Origin: Xanthomonas sp.
GTDB lineage: Bacteria; Pseudomonadota; Gammaproteobacteria; Xanthomonadales; Xanthomonadaceae
Length of the DNA stretch: 64,000 bases
Assembly (NCBI RefSeq): GCF_017163755.1
Contig: NZ_JAFIWC010000024.1
Coordinates: 25,158-89,157 of the forward strand
Direction: 5' to 3'
Of the stretch, positions 1-9,299 are shown piece after piece. The notes beneath the pieces are model-generated. The model saw only the letters and a program-made list of their open reading frames with translations. It had not been told where the DNA came from and did not search any database. The position numbers and the translations under genes were made by a program. Numbering within the stretch: the first letter of the stretch is position 1; every line of letters begins with the position of its first letter.

Positions 1-401
1 AACTCCAGTTCGCTCGCATCGGGGAACACGTCCTGGAAAGCGCGCTGCAGCAGCGGCAATCCCAGATACAGATGCATGACGGCGAACGGCCCCTGGCCGT
101 CGGCGGTCCAGCGCAACTCGTAGGGTTCGGTCGCATGGGTGAGGAAGAAATCGCCGACCGACACCCGGTTGGCATGCCAGGCGCCGTCCAGTTCGCGTTC
201 CTCCACCGTCGCCGCACCGGCCAGTACCCACACCACCAGGGGCTCGGGAACCGCGGGGACGAGCAAGCTCTCCTGGCTCGGTTCGCGCTCGAAGATCTGC
301 ACCAGCAGGTCTTCCCAGGCTCGCCCGCCGCTGCTGGCCATGCATCTGCCGGGGATGCGTACGTCGAGCGCCTGGGCGGAACTGCGCGGGGAGTCGGCCA
401 T
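1..401 (-). CDS. AraC-family-like regulator, N-terminal part (cut by window edge)
   Basis: Reading the minus strand from the ATG at 401 gives an open frame of 133 codons that runs off the window. It begins MADSPRSSAQALDVRIPGR and looks like the cupin-type N-terminal sensing domain of AraC-family regulators, with a pattern such as 'VVWVLAGAATVEERELDG' followed by a 'VGDFFLTHATEPYELRW' stretch. A purine-rich GGAAGGA lies just before the start. Its start is 13 bp beyond the stop of the AraC gene at 415-1380, on the same strand, so the two probably share a transcript. The DNA-binding C-terminus is outside the window, so the family call is tentative. Confidence 0.6.
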   Translation of the reverse strand, partial: MADSPRSSAQALDVRIPGRCMASSGGRAWEDLLVQIFEREPSQESLLVPAVPEPLVVWVLAGAATVEERELDGAWHANRVSVGDFFLTHATEPYELRWTADGQGPFAVMHLYLGLPLLQRAFQDVFPDASELE

Positions 402-414
402 CGACGGTCCTTCC

Positions 415-1380
415 CTAGGAGGACAGGGTTCGTGCGTGCACGGCGCCCGACCGCGCGGGGGAGGACAGGTTCAGCACGTCCTTCAGGTGCCGCGCTTCCT
501 CCAGCGGGCTGCGCCCGAACATGCGCTTGAACTCGCGGCTGAACTGGGAGGCGCTCTCGTAGCCGACGCGCTCGGAGGCGGTGAGCGCGGTGAGCCCGCT
601 ACGTATCATCAACAGCCTCGCCTGGTGCAGGCGCATCGCCTTGATGTACTGGATCGGCGAGGTGGCGGTGACCGCCTTGAAGTGCGCGTGGAACGCCGGG
701 ACGCTCATGCTGGCCTCGTTGGCCAGCGTCGCCACGTCCAGGTCGCGGTCGTACTGGCTGTGGATGCGGCGCAAGGCCTTTGCGATGCGGCCGAAATGGC
801 CGCCGTGGGTCAGCGCCGCGCGCAGGCCGCCGCCTTGCTCGCCCGCGAGCACGCGGAAGGTCAGTTCGCGCACCACGCCCGGTCCCAGCAGTCTGGCTTC
901 GGTCGGGTCCGACAGGGCCTCCAGCAGCCGCACCGTCGCATCGGCGATGCGCTCGTCGATGGGCGTGGCATACAGGGTGTGGGGCGCGGTGACGCTGTGC
1001 GGCCGGCCTTCGTCCACGGCCAGCGCCAGCTCGGCGGTCATGGCCGGATCGATGCGCAGCGCGATGCCGAGCATCGGCTCCTGCGGGCTGGCCTCGGTCT
1101 CGATCTCGAACGGCAGCGGCACGGCGAGCACCAGGTAGTGCTGTGCGTCGTACACGTAGGTCTGGCCGCCGTGGAAGCCGCGCTTGCGGCCCTGCGCGAC
1201 GATCACGATGCTCGGCTCGTACAGCGCGGCGGTGCGCTCCAGCGGCCGGTTGGAGCGCATCAGGGTGACGCCATCGAGGTGCGATTGGGTGTAGCCCTCG
1301 GCCGGGGCGAGCCGGTCGATCAGGTCGACCATGCGCGCTTGGCGGTCGAGCGCGGCCGAGGGAGCGTGGGGGCGGGCCAT
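415..1380 (-). CDS. AraC-family transcriptional regulator (AraC_N type)
   Basis: A 321-residue protein starting MARPHAPSAALDRQ. Residues about 15-190 match the AraC_N ligand-binding domain ('YEPSIVIVAQGRKRG', 'YLVLAVPLPFEIETEASP'). Residues about 200-305 hold the paired helix-turn-helix ('DVATLANEASMSVPAFHAHF' and 'RVGYESASQFSREFKRMFGR'). A GGAG sits 9 nt before the ATG. The gene is divergent from the SDR gene at 1651, across a 270-bp gap. In this family the regulator usually activates the neighbouring oxidoreductase in response to a small aromatic or reactive molecule; that link is inferred here from gene order and from the repeated promoter block described separately. The effector is unknown. 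Confidence 0.9.
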   Translation of the reverse strand: MARPHAPSAALDRQARMVDLIDRLAPAEGYTQSHLDGVTLMRSNRPLERTAALYEPSIVIVAQGRKRGFHGGQTYVYDAQHYLVLAVPLPFEIETEASPQEPMLGIALRIDPAMTAELALAVDEGRPHSVTAPHTLYATPIDERIADATVRLLEALSDPTEARLLGPGVVRELTFRVLAGEQGGGLRAALTHGGHFGRIAKALRRIHSQYDRDLDVATLANEASMSVPAFHAHFKAVTATSPIQYIKAMRLHQARLLMIRSGLTALTASERVGYESASQFSREFKRMFGRSPLEEARHLKDVLNLSSPARSGAVHARTLSS

Positions 1381-1447
1381 GCGGCGGCTCCAGGAGAGGA
1401 ACAGGCTATATCTCACCACAGGCCGGGCGCCGGCGGGTGGGTACGGA

Positions 1448-1509
1448 GAGGATTGGGCAATGTCCGCAGACGATCCGGCCTTAGCGCCGGGCGCGGCGCT
1501 TCCTAGCAT
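1448..1509 (+). promoter_or_regulatory. Promoter-like block shared with 13091-13152
   Basis: This 62-bp block between the AraC gene and the divergent SDR aligns without gaps to 13091-13152 at 43 of 62 positions. The best kept parts are GAGGAwTsGGCAATG, CGAwCCGGCmTTAGCGC and CCTAGsAT, at the same distances in both copies (33 bp and 21 bp between part starts). Neither block lies in a gene I accept. The likely meaning is an activator site plus promoter recognised by the adjacent AraC regulator; this is inference. Confidence 0.6.
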
Positions 1510-1650
1510 GGCCACACCTGGAGCGGTCCACCGCGACCGCGGCAGGTCCCACCCTCCGAGGCCGCCATGCCTTGTCGTTTCCCTGGCCATGGCGGCTCCC
1601 TTCCTGTTGCAGCGCCGTGCCGGGCGCTGCATGAAATCTGGAGTCTGCCC

Positions 1651-2388
1651 ATGAACACCGCCCTCTCGTCCAAGGTCGTCCTGGTCACCGGTGCCAGCAG
1701 CGGCATCGGCGAAGCGACCGCCCGTTGCCTGGCCCGGCAGGGCCATCGCGTGGTGCTCGGCGCGCGCCGCACCGACCGGCTCGAAGCGCTCGCCGCGCAA
1801 CTGCGCGACGACGGCGCGCAGGTCGCCTTCCGCGCGCTGGACGTGACCGACATGCAGGACATGAGCGCGTTCGTCGCGTTCGCCGAGGCCACCTTCGGCC
1901 CGGTCGACGTCATCGTCAACAACGCCGGCGTCATGCCGCTGTCGCCGTTGAACGCGCTCAAGGTCGAAGAATGGAACCGCATGATCGACGTGAACGTGCG
2001 CGGCGTCCTGCACGGGATCGCCGCCGTGCTGCCGGGCATGGAGGCGCGCGGCCGCGGCCATGTGGTCAACGTGTCCTCGATCGGCGGCCACGCGGTGTCG
2101 CCGACCGCGGCGGTGTACTGCGCAACCAAGTACGCCGTGCGCGCCATCTCCGATGGCCTGCGCCAGGAGACCGACAAGATCCGGGTCACGGTGGTGTCGC
2201 CGGGCGTGGTCGAGTCGGAACTGGCCGACACGATCTCCGATGCCAGCGCCCGCGATGCGATGAAGGCGTTCCGGCGGATCGCGCTGCAGCCGGAGGCCAT
2301 CGCCGCCGCGATCGCCTACACGATCGGCCAGCCCGACGAGGTCGACGTGAGCGAACTGATCGTGCGCCCGACCGCCAGTCCCTACTGA
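1651..2388 (+). CDS. Short-chain dehydrogenase/reductase (SDR)
   Basis: A 245-residue classical SDR. The cofactor motif TGASSGIG is at residues 13-20, NNAG near 90, and the catalytic pair Tyr156-x3-Lys160 is in 'YCATK'. Arg after the glycine motif region ('GARRTDRLE') suggests NADP preference. I chose the ATG at 1651 because a CTGGAG is placed about 8 nt upstream; an earlier in-frame ATG would add a tail outside the family. It is divergent from the AraC gene and followed by the Atu4866-family gene. The substrate is not evident; members with this neighbour act on small carbonyl compounds. Confidence 0.92.
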   Translation: MNTALSSKVVLVTGASSGIGEATARCLARQGHRVVLGARRTDRLEALAAQLRDDGAQVAFRALDVTDMQDMSAFVAFAEATFGPVDVIVNNAGVMPLSPLNALKVEEWNRMIDVNVRGVLHGIAAVLPGMEARGRGHVVNVSSIGGHAVSPTAAVYCATKYAVRAISDGLRQETDKIRVTVVSPGVVESELADTISDASARDAMKAFRRIALQPEAIAAAIAYTIGQPDEVDVSELIVRPTASPY

Positions 2389-2488
2389 GGCAGCGGTACG
2401 CACGCGCCGCAGCAGCGATTGCGGCGCACGTGCCGCTTTCGTCCTGCGTCTGCGACGCAGCGACCCCACCATCATCGAGAGGCCCTCC

Positions 2489-2728
2489 ATGAATGCACCG
2501 TCCCATGTCGGCATGTGGGTGACCGCCGACGGCCATATCCGCCACGAACTGCTGCCCGACGGGCGCTACGACGAAGCGCGCGGCACGCGCCGCAGCGCCT
2601 ACCAGGGCCGCTACACGCTCTGCGGCGACCACATCGAGTACGTGGACGACACCGGCTTCAGCGCCGATGGCGACTTCGTCGACGGCGTGCTGCATCACGC
2701 CGGCATGGTGCTGTACCGCGAGCGCTAG
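2489..2728 (+). CDS. Atu4866-family small protein
   Basis: A 79-residue protein, MNAPSHVGMWVTADGHIR, which matches the Atu4866 family almost end to end ('HELLPDGRYDEARG', 'YQGRYTLCGDHIEY', 'DDTGFSADGDFVDG'). The family folds as a small lipocalin-like beta barrel and often sits beside AraC regulators and SDR enzymes. No biochemical role is established that I know of. A GAGAGG stretch is placed upstream of the ATG. It lies 100 bp after the SDR and likely shares its transcript. Confidence 0.88.
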   Translation: MNAPSHVGMWVTADGHIRHELLPDGRYDEARGTRRSAYQGRYTLCGDHIEYVDDTGFSADGDFVDGVLHHAGMVLYRER

Positions 2729-2773
2729 CGCATCCGCGTTTTCCCTTTCTCTTTCCTCGCTGGAGACGAAAAA

Positions 2774-3061
2774 ATGCCTGCTTACCTGATCGGAAACGTC
2801 GAGATCCACGACGAGCACGCCATCGCCGAGTACCGCCGCATGGCGCTGCCGCTGGTCGAGAAGTTTGGCGGCAAGGCGATCGCCATCGATGCCACGCCGG
2901 TGTTCTTCGAAGGGAACTGGGTTCCGCGCAACATGATCCTGCTCGAGTTCCCCGACGTGGCGGCGGTCCACAACCTGCTGTCTTCGCCCGAGTACGCGCC
3001 GCTTGCGGCCTTGCGCCAGGCGAGCGCGCACACCGACCTGGTCGCCTTCGGCACCGACTGA
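2774..3061 (+). CDS. DUF1330 family protein
   Basis: A 95-residue protein that begins MPAYLIGNVEIHDEHAIAEY and has the alpha/beta dimeric-barrel pattern of DUF1330, including 'FFEGNWVPRNMILLEFP' and 'FPDVAAVHNLLSSPEYAPL'. Length is normal for the family. TGGAGAC lies upstream of the ATG. It follows the Atu4866 gene by 45 bp, so the SDR, Atu4866 and DUF1330 genes probably form one operon. DUF1330 proteins are related to EthD/antibiotic monooxygenase folds; the function is unknown. Confidence 0.9.
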   Translation: MPAYLIGNVEIHDEHAIAEYRRMALPLVEKFGGKAIAIDATPVFFEGNWVPRNMILLEFPDVAAVHNLLSSPEYAPLAALRQASAHTDLVAFGTD

Positions 3062-3077
3062 CCGCTGGAGTGACGAC

Positions 3078-3270
3078 ATGTCCGATGTCCCGGATCGCCA
3101 CGCCATCGGCCTGGCGCGCTGAACGCCATCACCGGCAGCAGCGGCCAGGCTGTGGTCGAAAGCCTGAGGGACATCGCGCCGGGCTCCGCCGACTGGATCG
3201 TCGCGTTCGCCTAGGGCCAGGCGACGGCCCGGGCGAGCCTGGACAAGCGGACCCGGCAGATCGCCGTGCC
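3078..3270 (+). pseudogene. Carboxymuconolactone decarboxylase-family remnant
   Basis: The ATG frame at 3078 stops after 14 codons (TGA at 3120). One base back in phase, the sequence reads LNAITGSSGQAVVESLRDIA, then 'PGSADWIVAFA', a stop TAG at 3212-3214, and 'LDKRTRQIA'. This order is the N-terminal half of a carboxymuconolactone decarboxylase/AhpD-type protein. A frameshift and an in-frame stop are both visible and similarity ends near 3270. The gene is broken and cannot make the full protein. It follows DUF1330 directly, so it was probably the last cistron of that operon. Confidence 0.7.
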
Positions 3271-3285
3271 CCGCCGGCATCGGCC

Positions 3286-3447
3286 GACGAGATCGTGCGC
3301 GCGGGGGTGACCGCGCAACGCGCGGCGCTGCGGCGCTTGCTGTGCGACGACCGGCTGCCGCAGGACGCGTTCCGGATCCTGCAGGAGGAGCTGGACTGGC
3401 GCGAGTTGAGCCTGACCCCGCACGCGCAGCGGGAAATAGCGAAGCCT
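3286..3447 (+). pseudogene. Na+/H+ antiporter C-terminal remnant
   Basis: In this frame the sequence reads 'DEIVRAGVTAQRAALRRL', then 'DRLPQDAFRILQEELDWREL'. That is the cytoplasmic tail pattern of CPA1-type sodium/proton antiporters (an AERRAL..L...G.I....R.L..ELD.EE type signature). No membrane domain precedes it; the upstream bases belong to the decarboxylase remnant. This appears to be the last 50 or so codons of a deleted transporter. The call rests on pattern memory, so confidence is moderate. Confidence 0.5.
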
Positions 3448-3893
3448 AGGCGTCTCATGCCGCACAGCCCTTCAGGATGGATGCCACGTCGCAGATTGGT
3501 CGGCGTCGGGTTTGTGGTGCTGTGCAAGTCGCTCGCGTCGGCTAGGCGATTACCAGGGACCTTGATAAGATTTTTTGAAGGGACGGCTGCAACGGAATGC
3601 ATGCGCGAAGCGTCGCGCCGGCCCGGATGCACGCCTTCATCGTGGCGTACCCCCGTCGCTTTTGCGCTGCCGGTCGCAGGGTACGCAGTGCTGCAACCGG
3701 CGGCGTCCACTCCGGCAGCCTGGATCGGCGACTGAGCACTCCGCTGGACGCGGGGCCGCTCGCGCACGCATGGAAGCAGGGCACGCGTCTGTGCGCCAAG
3801 GGGAGGGCGCCTGGAGCCGGTCGCCCGAGGCGGGCATCGCGATGGGCACCGGTGTCGAAACAACATGTGAGCCAACGTTTGGGGTAGGTGCCG
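3448..3893. other. Intergenic, no gene recognised
   Basis: I see no open frame here with credible codon use or family similarity on either strand. The stretch carries the upstream region of the sensor kinase gene. It follows two gene remnants, so it is probably also decayed sequence. Confidence 0.5.
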
Positions 3894-6800
3894 ATGAGGG
3901 TGGTGTCGTGGAACGGGATGCCCTTGGGCTTCCGGTTCGGTGTGGCCTTGCTGTTGCTTGGGCTGGCGCTTTGCGCGCCCGCACGCGTCGCCGCGCAGCA
4001 GGCGTCGTTCGTCGTGGACCGCTACCGGGTGGACACGTGGAGGTCGCAGGGCGAGATCAAGCTGGCGTTTACCTCCAACCTGGTCCAGACCCGCGACGGC
4101 TATCTCTGGCTTTCGTCGCAGTCCGGCCTGCTGCGCTTCGACGGATACCGTTTCAAGGCGTTCACTGCCGACAACTCGCCGGCGTTGCGCGGGCGCATCC
4201 GGCTCATCACCATTCCGCTGGCCGAGGATCGCGACGGCGGGCTGTGGATCGGCAGCGGCAGCGGCGTGTTCAGGCTGGCGGGCGGGACGATTCGCGCAGT
4301 GGCGAGCAACGAGACCTTCAAGCCGGACATCGTCAATGTGGCGGCGGTGGACCGCCACGACCGCCTCTGGGCGGTGACCCGAAGCGGCCGCATTTTCGCC
4401 ATCGATCGCGACGGGCGCCAGCAGGAGATCGACGATACGGTCGTCAGCTACGCCGGCAGCAGCATGTCGGTCGACAATGCGGGGGACATCTGGATCGCCG
4501 CAGGGGAAGGCGCCGTCTATCGGGTCCATGCAGGGGCGTTGAGCAAGGTCGCCTTTCCCGATGGCGCCAGGCCAGGCAATACCAACCGGGTGTACGCGGC
4601 GCGCGACGGGTCGGTCTGGTTCGGCACCGATACGGCGGTGTTCCGCCTGAGCCAGGGCCGGCTTCGCCGTTTCGCCCTGCCCGCTACCCAGGGCAGGGGT
4701 TCGGTTTCGGTGATCACCGAAGCGGCGGACGGGACGCTGTGGATAGGCACCCACGGGGCCGGCCTGCACTGGTTCGACGGCGAGCGATTCCGCTCGTTCT
4801 CGCGCAAGGACGGGCTGTCGGACGACCGCGTCATCGACATTCTGCCCGACCGGCAAGGCAACGTCTGGGTCGCCACGCGCGACGGATTGAACCGGTTCCA
4901 GCCGCTGCCCTTCGCCTCCTACACCGCGTACTCCGGGCTGCCGGTCGAGATGCCGGGCGGCATGGTCCGCGACGCCGCCGGCGGCGTCTGGCTCGCCCCG
5001 CCCACTGGCGGGGTGTTCTTCGGGAAGCTCGATGCGCAAGGCGCGCGGTTCGCCCGGGTCGACCGGATCGGCGGGGATTTCGTCACCGCGCTCGCGCCCG
5101 CGCGGCGCGGCGGCATCTGGGTGGGCCAACCCGATGGCACCGTCATGCGCCTGGCCGAAGGGAAAAGGACGGTCGATCCCGCGTTCACGGGCCTGCCGCC
5201 GGTGACCGACATCGTGGAGGACGCCGACGGCCGTGTGTGGATCGCCACCTGGCGGGGTCTGTACCGGGCCATCGACGGCCGGCTGAGCCGCGTGCGACCG
5301 CATGGGAGCGGGCGCGACGACTACCTGCTGCGGTTGTTTCAGGACACGCGCGGCGCGATCTGGAGTGCGGGCCTGGCCGGGATGAGCCGCATCGACAAGG
5401 CGGACAACGCCAGCTTCGTGCGCTGGCCGGAGCAGGTGGCGGTGCGTGCGAACGTGGTCTTCGAAGTGCCCGGCGGGTCGATCTGGGCCGGTTCCGAAGA
5501 GGGCCTGGTGCGCGTGGCCGGCGGCCGCCTGGCGGTGGTGGCCGCCCGGCAAGGGCTGCCCGCCAGCTGGGTCGGAGCGGTGGAATCCGACGCGTCGGGC
5601 CACCTGTGGCTCGGCCAGCTGGGCGGGATCACCCGCATCGACGCCAGCGAGCTGGAGGCGGTGGCGGACGGGCGGCTGGCCGAGCTCACCGACGTGGTCA
5701 GCTACAAGGCGCTGGACGGCCTGCCGGGGGGCGATCCGGCCGCCTGGCCGCATCCCTGGTCGCACGACGATGGCAGCGGGAAGCTCTGGTTCGCCATGGG
5801 GCACGGCATCGTCGCGATCGATCCGGCGGACGCGAACGCGCCGGGATTCGCGCCGAAGGTGCTGATCGACGAGGCGGCGGTCGATGGCGTGCCGCAGCCA
5901 GACCCGCGACGGGTGACCCTGGACGCGGGAGCGCGACGGGTCGAGCTGAGCTACACCGGCGTGGACCTATCGCATGGTCCCGATGCCCGGTTCCGCTACC
6001 GGCTGGAAGGATTCGATCCGGACTGGGTCGATGCGGGGACGCAGCGGCTGGCGGCCTACACGCGACTGGCGCCCGGATCGTACCGGTTCCGGGTCTCGGC
6101 GCGCGACGTGCAAGGCAGGTGGACGCCCGCCGAAGCGGCGATCGACGTGGTGGTGCTGGCGCCGTTCTATCTGCAGGCCTGGTTCCTGTCGGCATTGGCG
6201 CTTACCGTCGTCTCGGTCCTGTGGCTCTACCATCGGGCCATCCTGCGCACACGCAGTGTCGCCATCCACGACGAACGGACCCGGCTCGCGAGGGACATCC
6301 ACGATTCGCTGCTGCAGGGGTTCGGCGGCATCGCGCTGCAGCTGCATGCCGTTGCCCAGGGCGTCGGATCGCACACGGCGGAGCGGCCGCGCCTGGACCG
6401 GATCCTGGCGCTCATCGATCGCACCCTGACCCGCGCGCGGAAGGTGGTGTGGGACATCCGGCAGCCCCACGAGCTGGGCGACCTCGCCGCGGCCCTCCAT
6501 ACGTCCGCCCACCAGATCTTCGCCGAGACCGATACCACCGTGGCGCTGCAGGTCGACGGGCGCATCCGCCACTTGCCCCAGGATGCGGCGAGCGAATGCG
6601 TGCGCATCGTCGAGGAAGCGCTCACCAACGTGCGCAAGCATGCAGGCGCAACGCAGGTCGGCATCACGCTGGCCTACACCTGGAGCAGCCTGCTGATCTC
6701 CATCCGCGACGATGGTTGCGGCTTCGACGCCGACAGCGTCGCCACCCGGCGCGGCCACTGGGGGCTGCAGGGCATCCAGGAACGTGCGCGGCGACTGAGG

Positions 6801-6926
6801 GCGCGGCTGGCGATAGCCGCACGACCGGGCGCCGGCACGCGCATCGCGCTCACGGTGCCGCTGCGACGCTGGCTGGTCTTGCCGTTGCGCGGGCCAAGCC
6901 CCGGCACGCGGCCGGCACCGCGATAA
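3894..6926 (+). CDS. Two-component sensor histidine kinase with beta-propeller and Y_Y_Y domains
   Basis: A 1010-residue membrane sensor. A signal-peptide-like N-terminus ('FGVALLLLGLALCAPARVAA') is followed by many two-component propeller repeats with 'DGYLWLSSQSGLLRFDG' and 'GTLWIGTHGAGLHWFDG' patterns (about 40-650), a Y_Y_Y domain (about 670-745), one membrane span near 755-775, a HisKA_3 dimerisation segment with phospho-acceptor His803 in 'RDIHDSLLQGFGG', and a HATPase with 'EEALTNVRKHAG' and 'DDGCGFD'. I prefer the ATG at 3894, with GGGGTAGG upstream; a GTG two codons earlier is possible. It is followed by its response regulator. The propeller often senses periplasmic saccharides or related ligands; the ligand here is unknown. 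Confidence 0.92.
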   Translation: MRVVSWNGMPLGFRFGVALLLLGLALCAPARVAAQQASFVVDRYRVDTWRSQGEIKLAFTSNLVQTRDGYLWLSSQSGLLRFDGYRFKAFTADNSPALRGRIRLITIPLAEDRDGGLWIGSGSGVFRLAGGTIRAVASNETFKPDIVNVAAVDRHDRLWAVTRSGRIFAIDRDGRQQEIDDTVVSYAGSSMSVDNAGDIWIAAGEGAVYRVHAGALSKVAFPDGARPGNTNRVYAARDGSVWFGTDTAVFRLSQGRLRRFALPATQGRGSVSVITEAADGTLWIGTHGAGLHWFDGERFRSFSRKDGLSDDRVIDILPDRQGNVWVATRDGLNRFQPLPFASYTAYSGLPVEMPGGMVRDAAGGVWLAPPTGGVFFGKLDAQGARFARVDRIGGDFVTALAPARRGGIWVGQPDGTVMRLAEGKRTVDPAFTGLPPVTDIVEDADGRVWIATWRGLYRAIDGRLSRVRPHGSGRDDYLLRLFQDTRGAIWSAGLAGMSRIDKADNASFVRWPEQVAVRANVVFEVPGGSIWAGSEEGLVRVAGGRLAVVAARQGLPASWVGAVESDASGHLWLGQLGGITRIDASELEAVADGRLAELTDVVSYKALDGLPGGDPAAWPHPWSHDDGSGKLWFAMGHGIVAIDPADANAPGFAPKVLIDEAAVDGVPQPDPRRVTLDAGARRVELSYTGVDLSHGPDARFRYRLEGFDPDWVDAGTQRLAAYTRLAPGSYRFRVSARDVQGRWTPAEAAIDVVVLAPFYLQAWFLSALALTVVSVLWLYHRAILRTRSVAIHDERTRLARDIHDSLLQGFGGIALQLHAVAQGVGSHTAERPRLDRILALIDRTLTRARKVVWDIRQPHELGDLAAALHTSAHQIFAETDTTVALQVDGRIRHLPQDAASECVRIVEEALTNVRKHAGATQVGITLAYTWSSLLISIRDDGCGFDADSVATRRGHWGLQGIQERARRLRARLAIAARPGAGTRIALTVPLRRWLVLPLRGPSPGTRPAPR

Positions 6927-7023
6927 TCGTGGTCTTCCGTCGCCGGCCCGGTGCAAGCGCTTCCAGCCAATACTAGCCAATCGGTGAATTGCCCGCCCCC
7001 ACCCACCAGGCCACCCTGTGCCA

Positions 7024-7689
7024 ATGTCCGTCGGCAACAACCATCGCGAGCCAGTCCCTGCAGCGGGTCGACGGATTCGGGTCATGGCCGTGGACGATCA
7101 TCCGATCTACCGCGACGGACTGGCCGCGGTCCTGTCGCTGCACGAGGATCTGCAACTGGTGGCCGAGGCCGCGGACGGCGCCGAAGCGATCCGCCAGTTC
7201 CGCGAGCACCAGCCCGACGTCACGCTGATGGATCTGAGCATGCCGGTCATGGGCGGCGTGGATGCCATTTCCGGCATCGTGGCCGAGTTCCCCGCGGCGC
7301 GGGTCATCGCCTTGACCACCTACCAGGGGGACACGGATATCCATCGCGCGCTGGAGGCGGGCGCGCGCGGCTATCTGCTGAAGGACGTGCTTCGCAACGA
7401 GGTCGCCGACGCGGTGCGGGCCGTATGGCGGCAGGGATGGATCCTGCCCGACGCCATCGCGCGCCGCCTGGCGCAATACGTGCCGCGGGTCGAGCTGACC
7501 AGCCGCGAACTGGAGGTGCTGAAGCTCATCGCCAAGGGACTGCGCAACAAGGAGATCGCCGAGCGCATCTGCAGGACCGAGGCCACGGTGAAGGTCCACG
7601 TGCTGCATATCCTGAGCAAGCTGCGGGCGCAGGACCGGACCGAAGCGGTCGTCATCGCGCTCAACCGGGGCATCATCCACCTGCCTTGA
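7024..7689 (+). CDS. NarL/FixJ-family response regulator
   Basis: A 221-residue regulator. The receiver domain (about 20-140) has the acidic pair in 'VMAVDDHP', phospho-acceptor Asp70 in 'TLMDLSMP' and the Lys in 'YLLKDV'. A LuxR-type helix-turn-helix (about 158-215) has 'LTSRELEVLKLIAKGLRNKE' and 'VKVHVLHILSKL'. The gene lies 97 bp after the propeller histidine kinase and is its obvious partner. Starts at GTG 7018 or ATG 7084 are also possible; the ribosome site is weak. Targets are not visible; the next genes (hydrolase, wrbA) are candidates by position only. Confidence 0.92.
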   Translation: MSVGNNHREPVPAAGRRIRVMAVDDHPIYRDGLAAVLSLHEDLQLVAEAADGAEAIRQFREHQPDVTLMDLSMPVMGGVDAISGIVAEFPAARVIALTTYQGDTDIHRALEAGARGYLLKDVLRNEVADAVRAVWRQGWILPDAIARRLAQYVPRVELTSRELEVLKLIAKGLRNKEIAERICRTEATVKVHVLHILSKLRAQDRTEAVVIALNRGIIHLP

Positions 7690-7894
7690 GCGTCGCCGCG
7701 CGCTCCGCGCCGGCCGGGGACGATCGGGCCGCCGCATCGCCGCGCCGGGCTTCATGCGCGCGTGGCACGCGTACGCTACGCGATGCGTCCGGCGCCGGAC
7801 ATCCACCAAAAGGCGTAGATAAATTCTGCGCCGATGGCGGATTTCCGCCTTCCGCGCTTGGCCGTAACGTGATCCCACTTTCGAGGAGAACGTC

Positions 7895-8560
7895 ATGGCA
7901 AGCGAAGTGCGCAACAACAAGGTCGGGCTGGATGCCTTGCTCACTCCCGACAACTGCGTCCTGGTGCTGATCGATCATCAGCCGTTCCAGGTAAGCGGGG
8001 TCAAGAACATCGACGGCGCCTTGCTCATCAACAACGTGGTGGCGCTCGCCAAGTCGGCGAAGGTGTTCGGCGTGCCCACGCTGCTGACCAGCGTGGTGCA
8101 GGACCGCGGCGGCTACATCGTCAAGCCGCTGCTGGACGTGTTTCCCGAGCAGACGCCCATCGACCGGACCACGGTCAACACCTGGGAAGACCCGGCGTGC
8201 GTCGAGTGGATCAGGAAGACCGGACGCAAGAAGCTGGTCATCGCCGCGTTGTGGACCGAGATCTGCCTGGCGTTCCCGGTGATCCACGCGCTGGGCGAGG
8301 GCTACGAGGTCTACTTCGTCACCGACGCCTCCGGCGGCACCAGCGTCGAGGCCCATGAGATGGGCATCGCCAGGATGATCCAGGCCGGAGCGGTTCCGCT
8401 GACCTGGAACGTGTTCGCATCCGAGTTGCAGCGCGACTGGGCGCGCGAGGACTCGGCCAAGAAGCTGGTCGAGGTGCTGCTCGAGCACGGCGGCGCGACC
8501 GCCACCAACCTGGCCTGGGAGTTCCAGCTCCTGGCCGGCAAGCCTGGCCAGGGCGTCTGA
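7895..8560 (+). CDS. Isochorismatase-like cysteine hydrolase (YcaC-type)
   Basis: A 221-residue protein with the isochorismatase fold. An Asp is in '[12 protein letters not shown]', and the catalytic Cys lies in '[16 protein letters not shown]', followed by '[12 protein letters not shown]'. YcaC-like members hydrolyse small amides or esters, but the substrate is rarely known. An AGGAGAA sits 5 nt before the ATG, so the start is clear. It is followed 59 bp later by wrbA. The upstream gap holds an 18-bp sequence also found at 24648. Confidence 0.88.
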   Translation: MASEVRNNKVGLDALLTPDNCVLVLIDHQPFQVSGVKNIDGALLINNVVALAKSAKVFGVPTLLTSVVQDRGGYIVKPLLDVFPEQTPIDRTTVNTWEDPACVEWIRKTGRKKLVIAALWTEICLAFPVIHALGEGYEVYFVTDASGGTSVEAHEMGIARMIQAGAVPLTWNVFASELQRDWAREDSAKKLVEVLLEHGGATATNLAWEFQLLAGKPGQGV

Positions 8561-8619
8561 GCGGCCGCGCACGCGCGCGTGGAACCGAAACCCTTCAAGC
8601 AACGATCTGGAGCAAATCC

Positions 8620-9219
8620 ATGGCCAAGGTATTGGTGCTGTATTACTCGTCGTACGGCCACATCGAAACGCTGGCCGAGGCGATAGCGCAAGGCGCGCGC
8701 AGCGCCGGCGCAACCGTCGACATCCGGCGGGTTCCGGAGACGGTGCCCGAAGCGCTGGCGGCAAAGAGCGGCTTCAAGCTGGACCAGCGCGCGCCCGTCG
8801 CCAAGGTCGAGGAGCTCGAGCACTACGACGCCATCGTGGTCGGCACCGGTACCCGCTATGGCCGCATGTCCTCGCAGATGGCGGCCTTCCTGGACCAGAC
8901 CGGCGGCCTGTGGATGCGCGGAGCGCTGAACGGGAAGGTCGGCGCGGCGTTCGCCAGTTCGGCGACGCAGCACGGCGGACAGGAAGCGACGCTGTTCTCG
9001 ATCATCACCAACCTGCTGCATTACGGGATGACGATCGTCGGCCTTCCCTACAGCCACCAGGGCCAGATGAGCGTGGAGGAGATCGTCGGCGGCGCGCCGT
9101 ACGGCGCCACCACCGTGGCCGGCGGCGACGGTTCGCGCCAGCCGACGGAGATCGACCTGGCCGGCGCCCGGCACCAGGGCGAACTCGTCGCCAGGACCGC
9201 GGCCAGGCTGTTCGACTGA
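8620..9219 (+). CDS. wrbA: NAD(P)H:quinone oxidoreductase WrbA
   Basis: A 199-residue flavodoxin-fold protein, the usual WrbA length. It has the FMN phosphate loop in '[15 protein letters not shown]', the '[13 protein letters not shown]' segment and '[15 protein letters not shown]', all typical of type IV NAD(P)H:quinone oxidoreductases. WrbA reduces quinones by two electrons as a tetramer with FMN, which limits redox cycling. A CTGGAG lies upstream of the ATG. Its neighbours (hydrolase, SnoaL proteins, SDR, DoxX, quinone oxidoreductase) make a redox-stress or aromatic-detoxification context. Confidence 0.94.
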   Translation: MAKVLVLYYSSYGHIETLAEAIAQGARSAGATVDIRRVPETVPEALAAKSGFKLDQRAPVAKVEELEHYDAIVVGTGTRYGRMSSQMAAFLDQTGGLWMRGALNGKVGAAFASSATQHGGQEATLFSIITNLLHYGMTIVGLPYSHQGQMSVEEIVGGAPYGATTVAGGDGSRQPTEIDLAGARHQGELVARTAARLFD

Positions 9220-9299
9220 CCGCAGCCGGCGCGAGCGGATTCCGCCAGCTTGCGTTGCAGGCCGCCAGCGCCGTCGTTCCCCACTACCGGAGATTTGCA

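Noticed and set aside
3575..6976. A 1133-codon open frame overlapping the sensor kinase in another frame
   Set aside because: It is an arginine- and alanine-rich shadow frame of high-GC DNA with no family pattern, while the overlapping kinase frame is clearly real.
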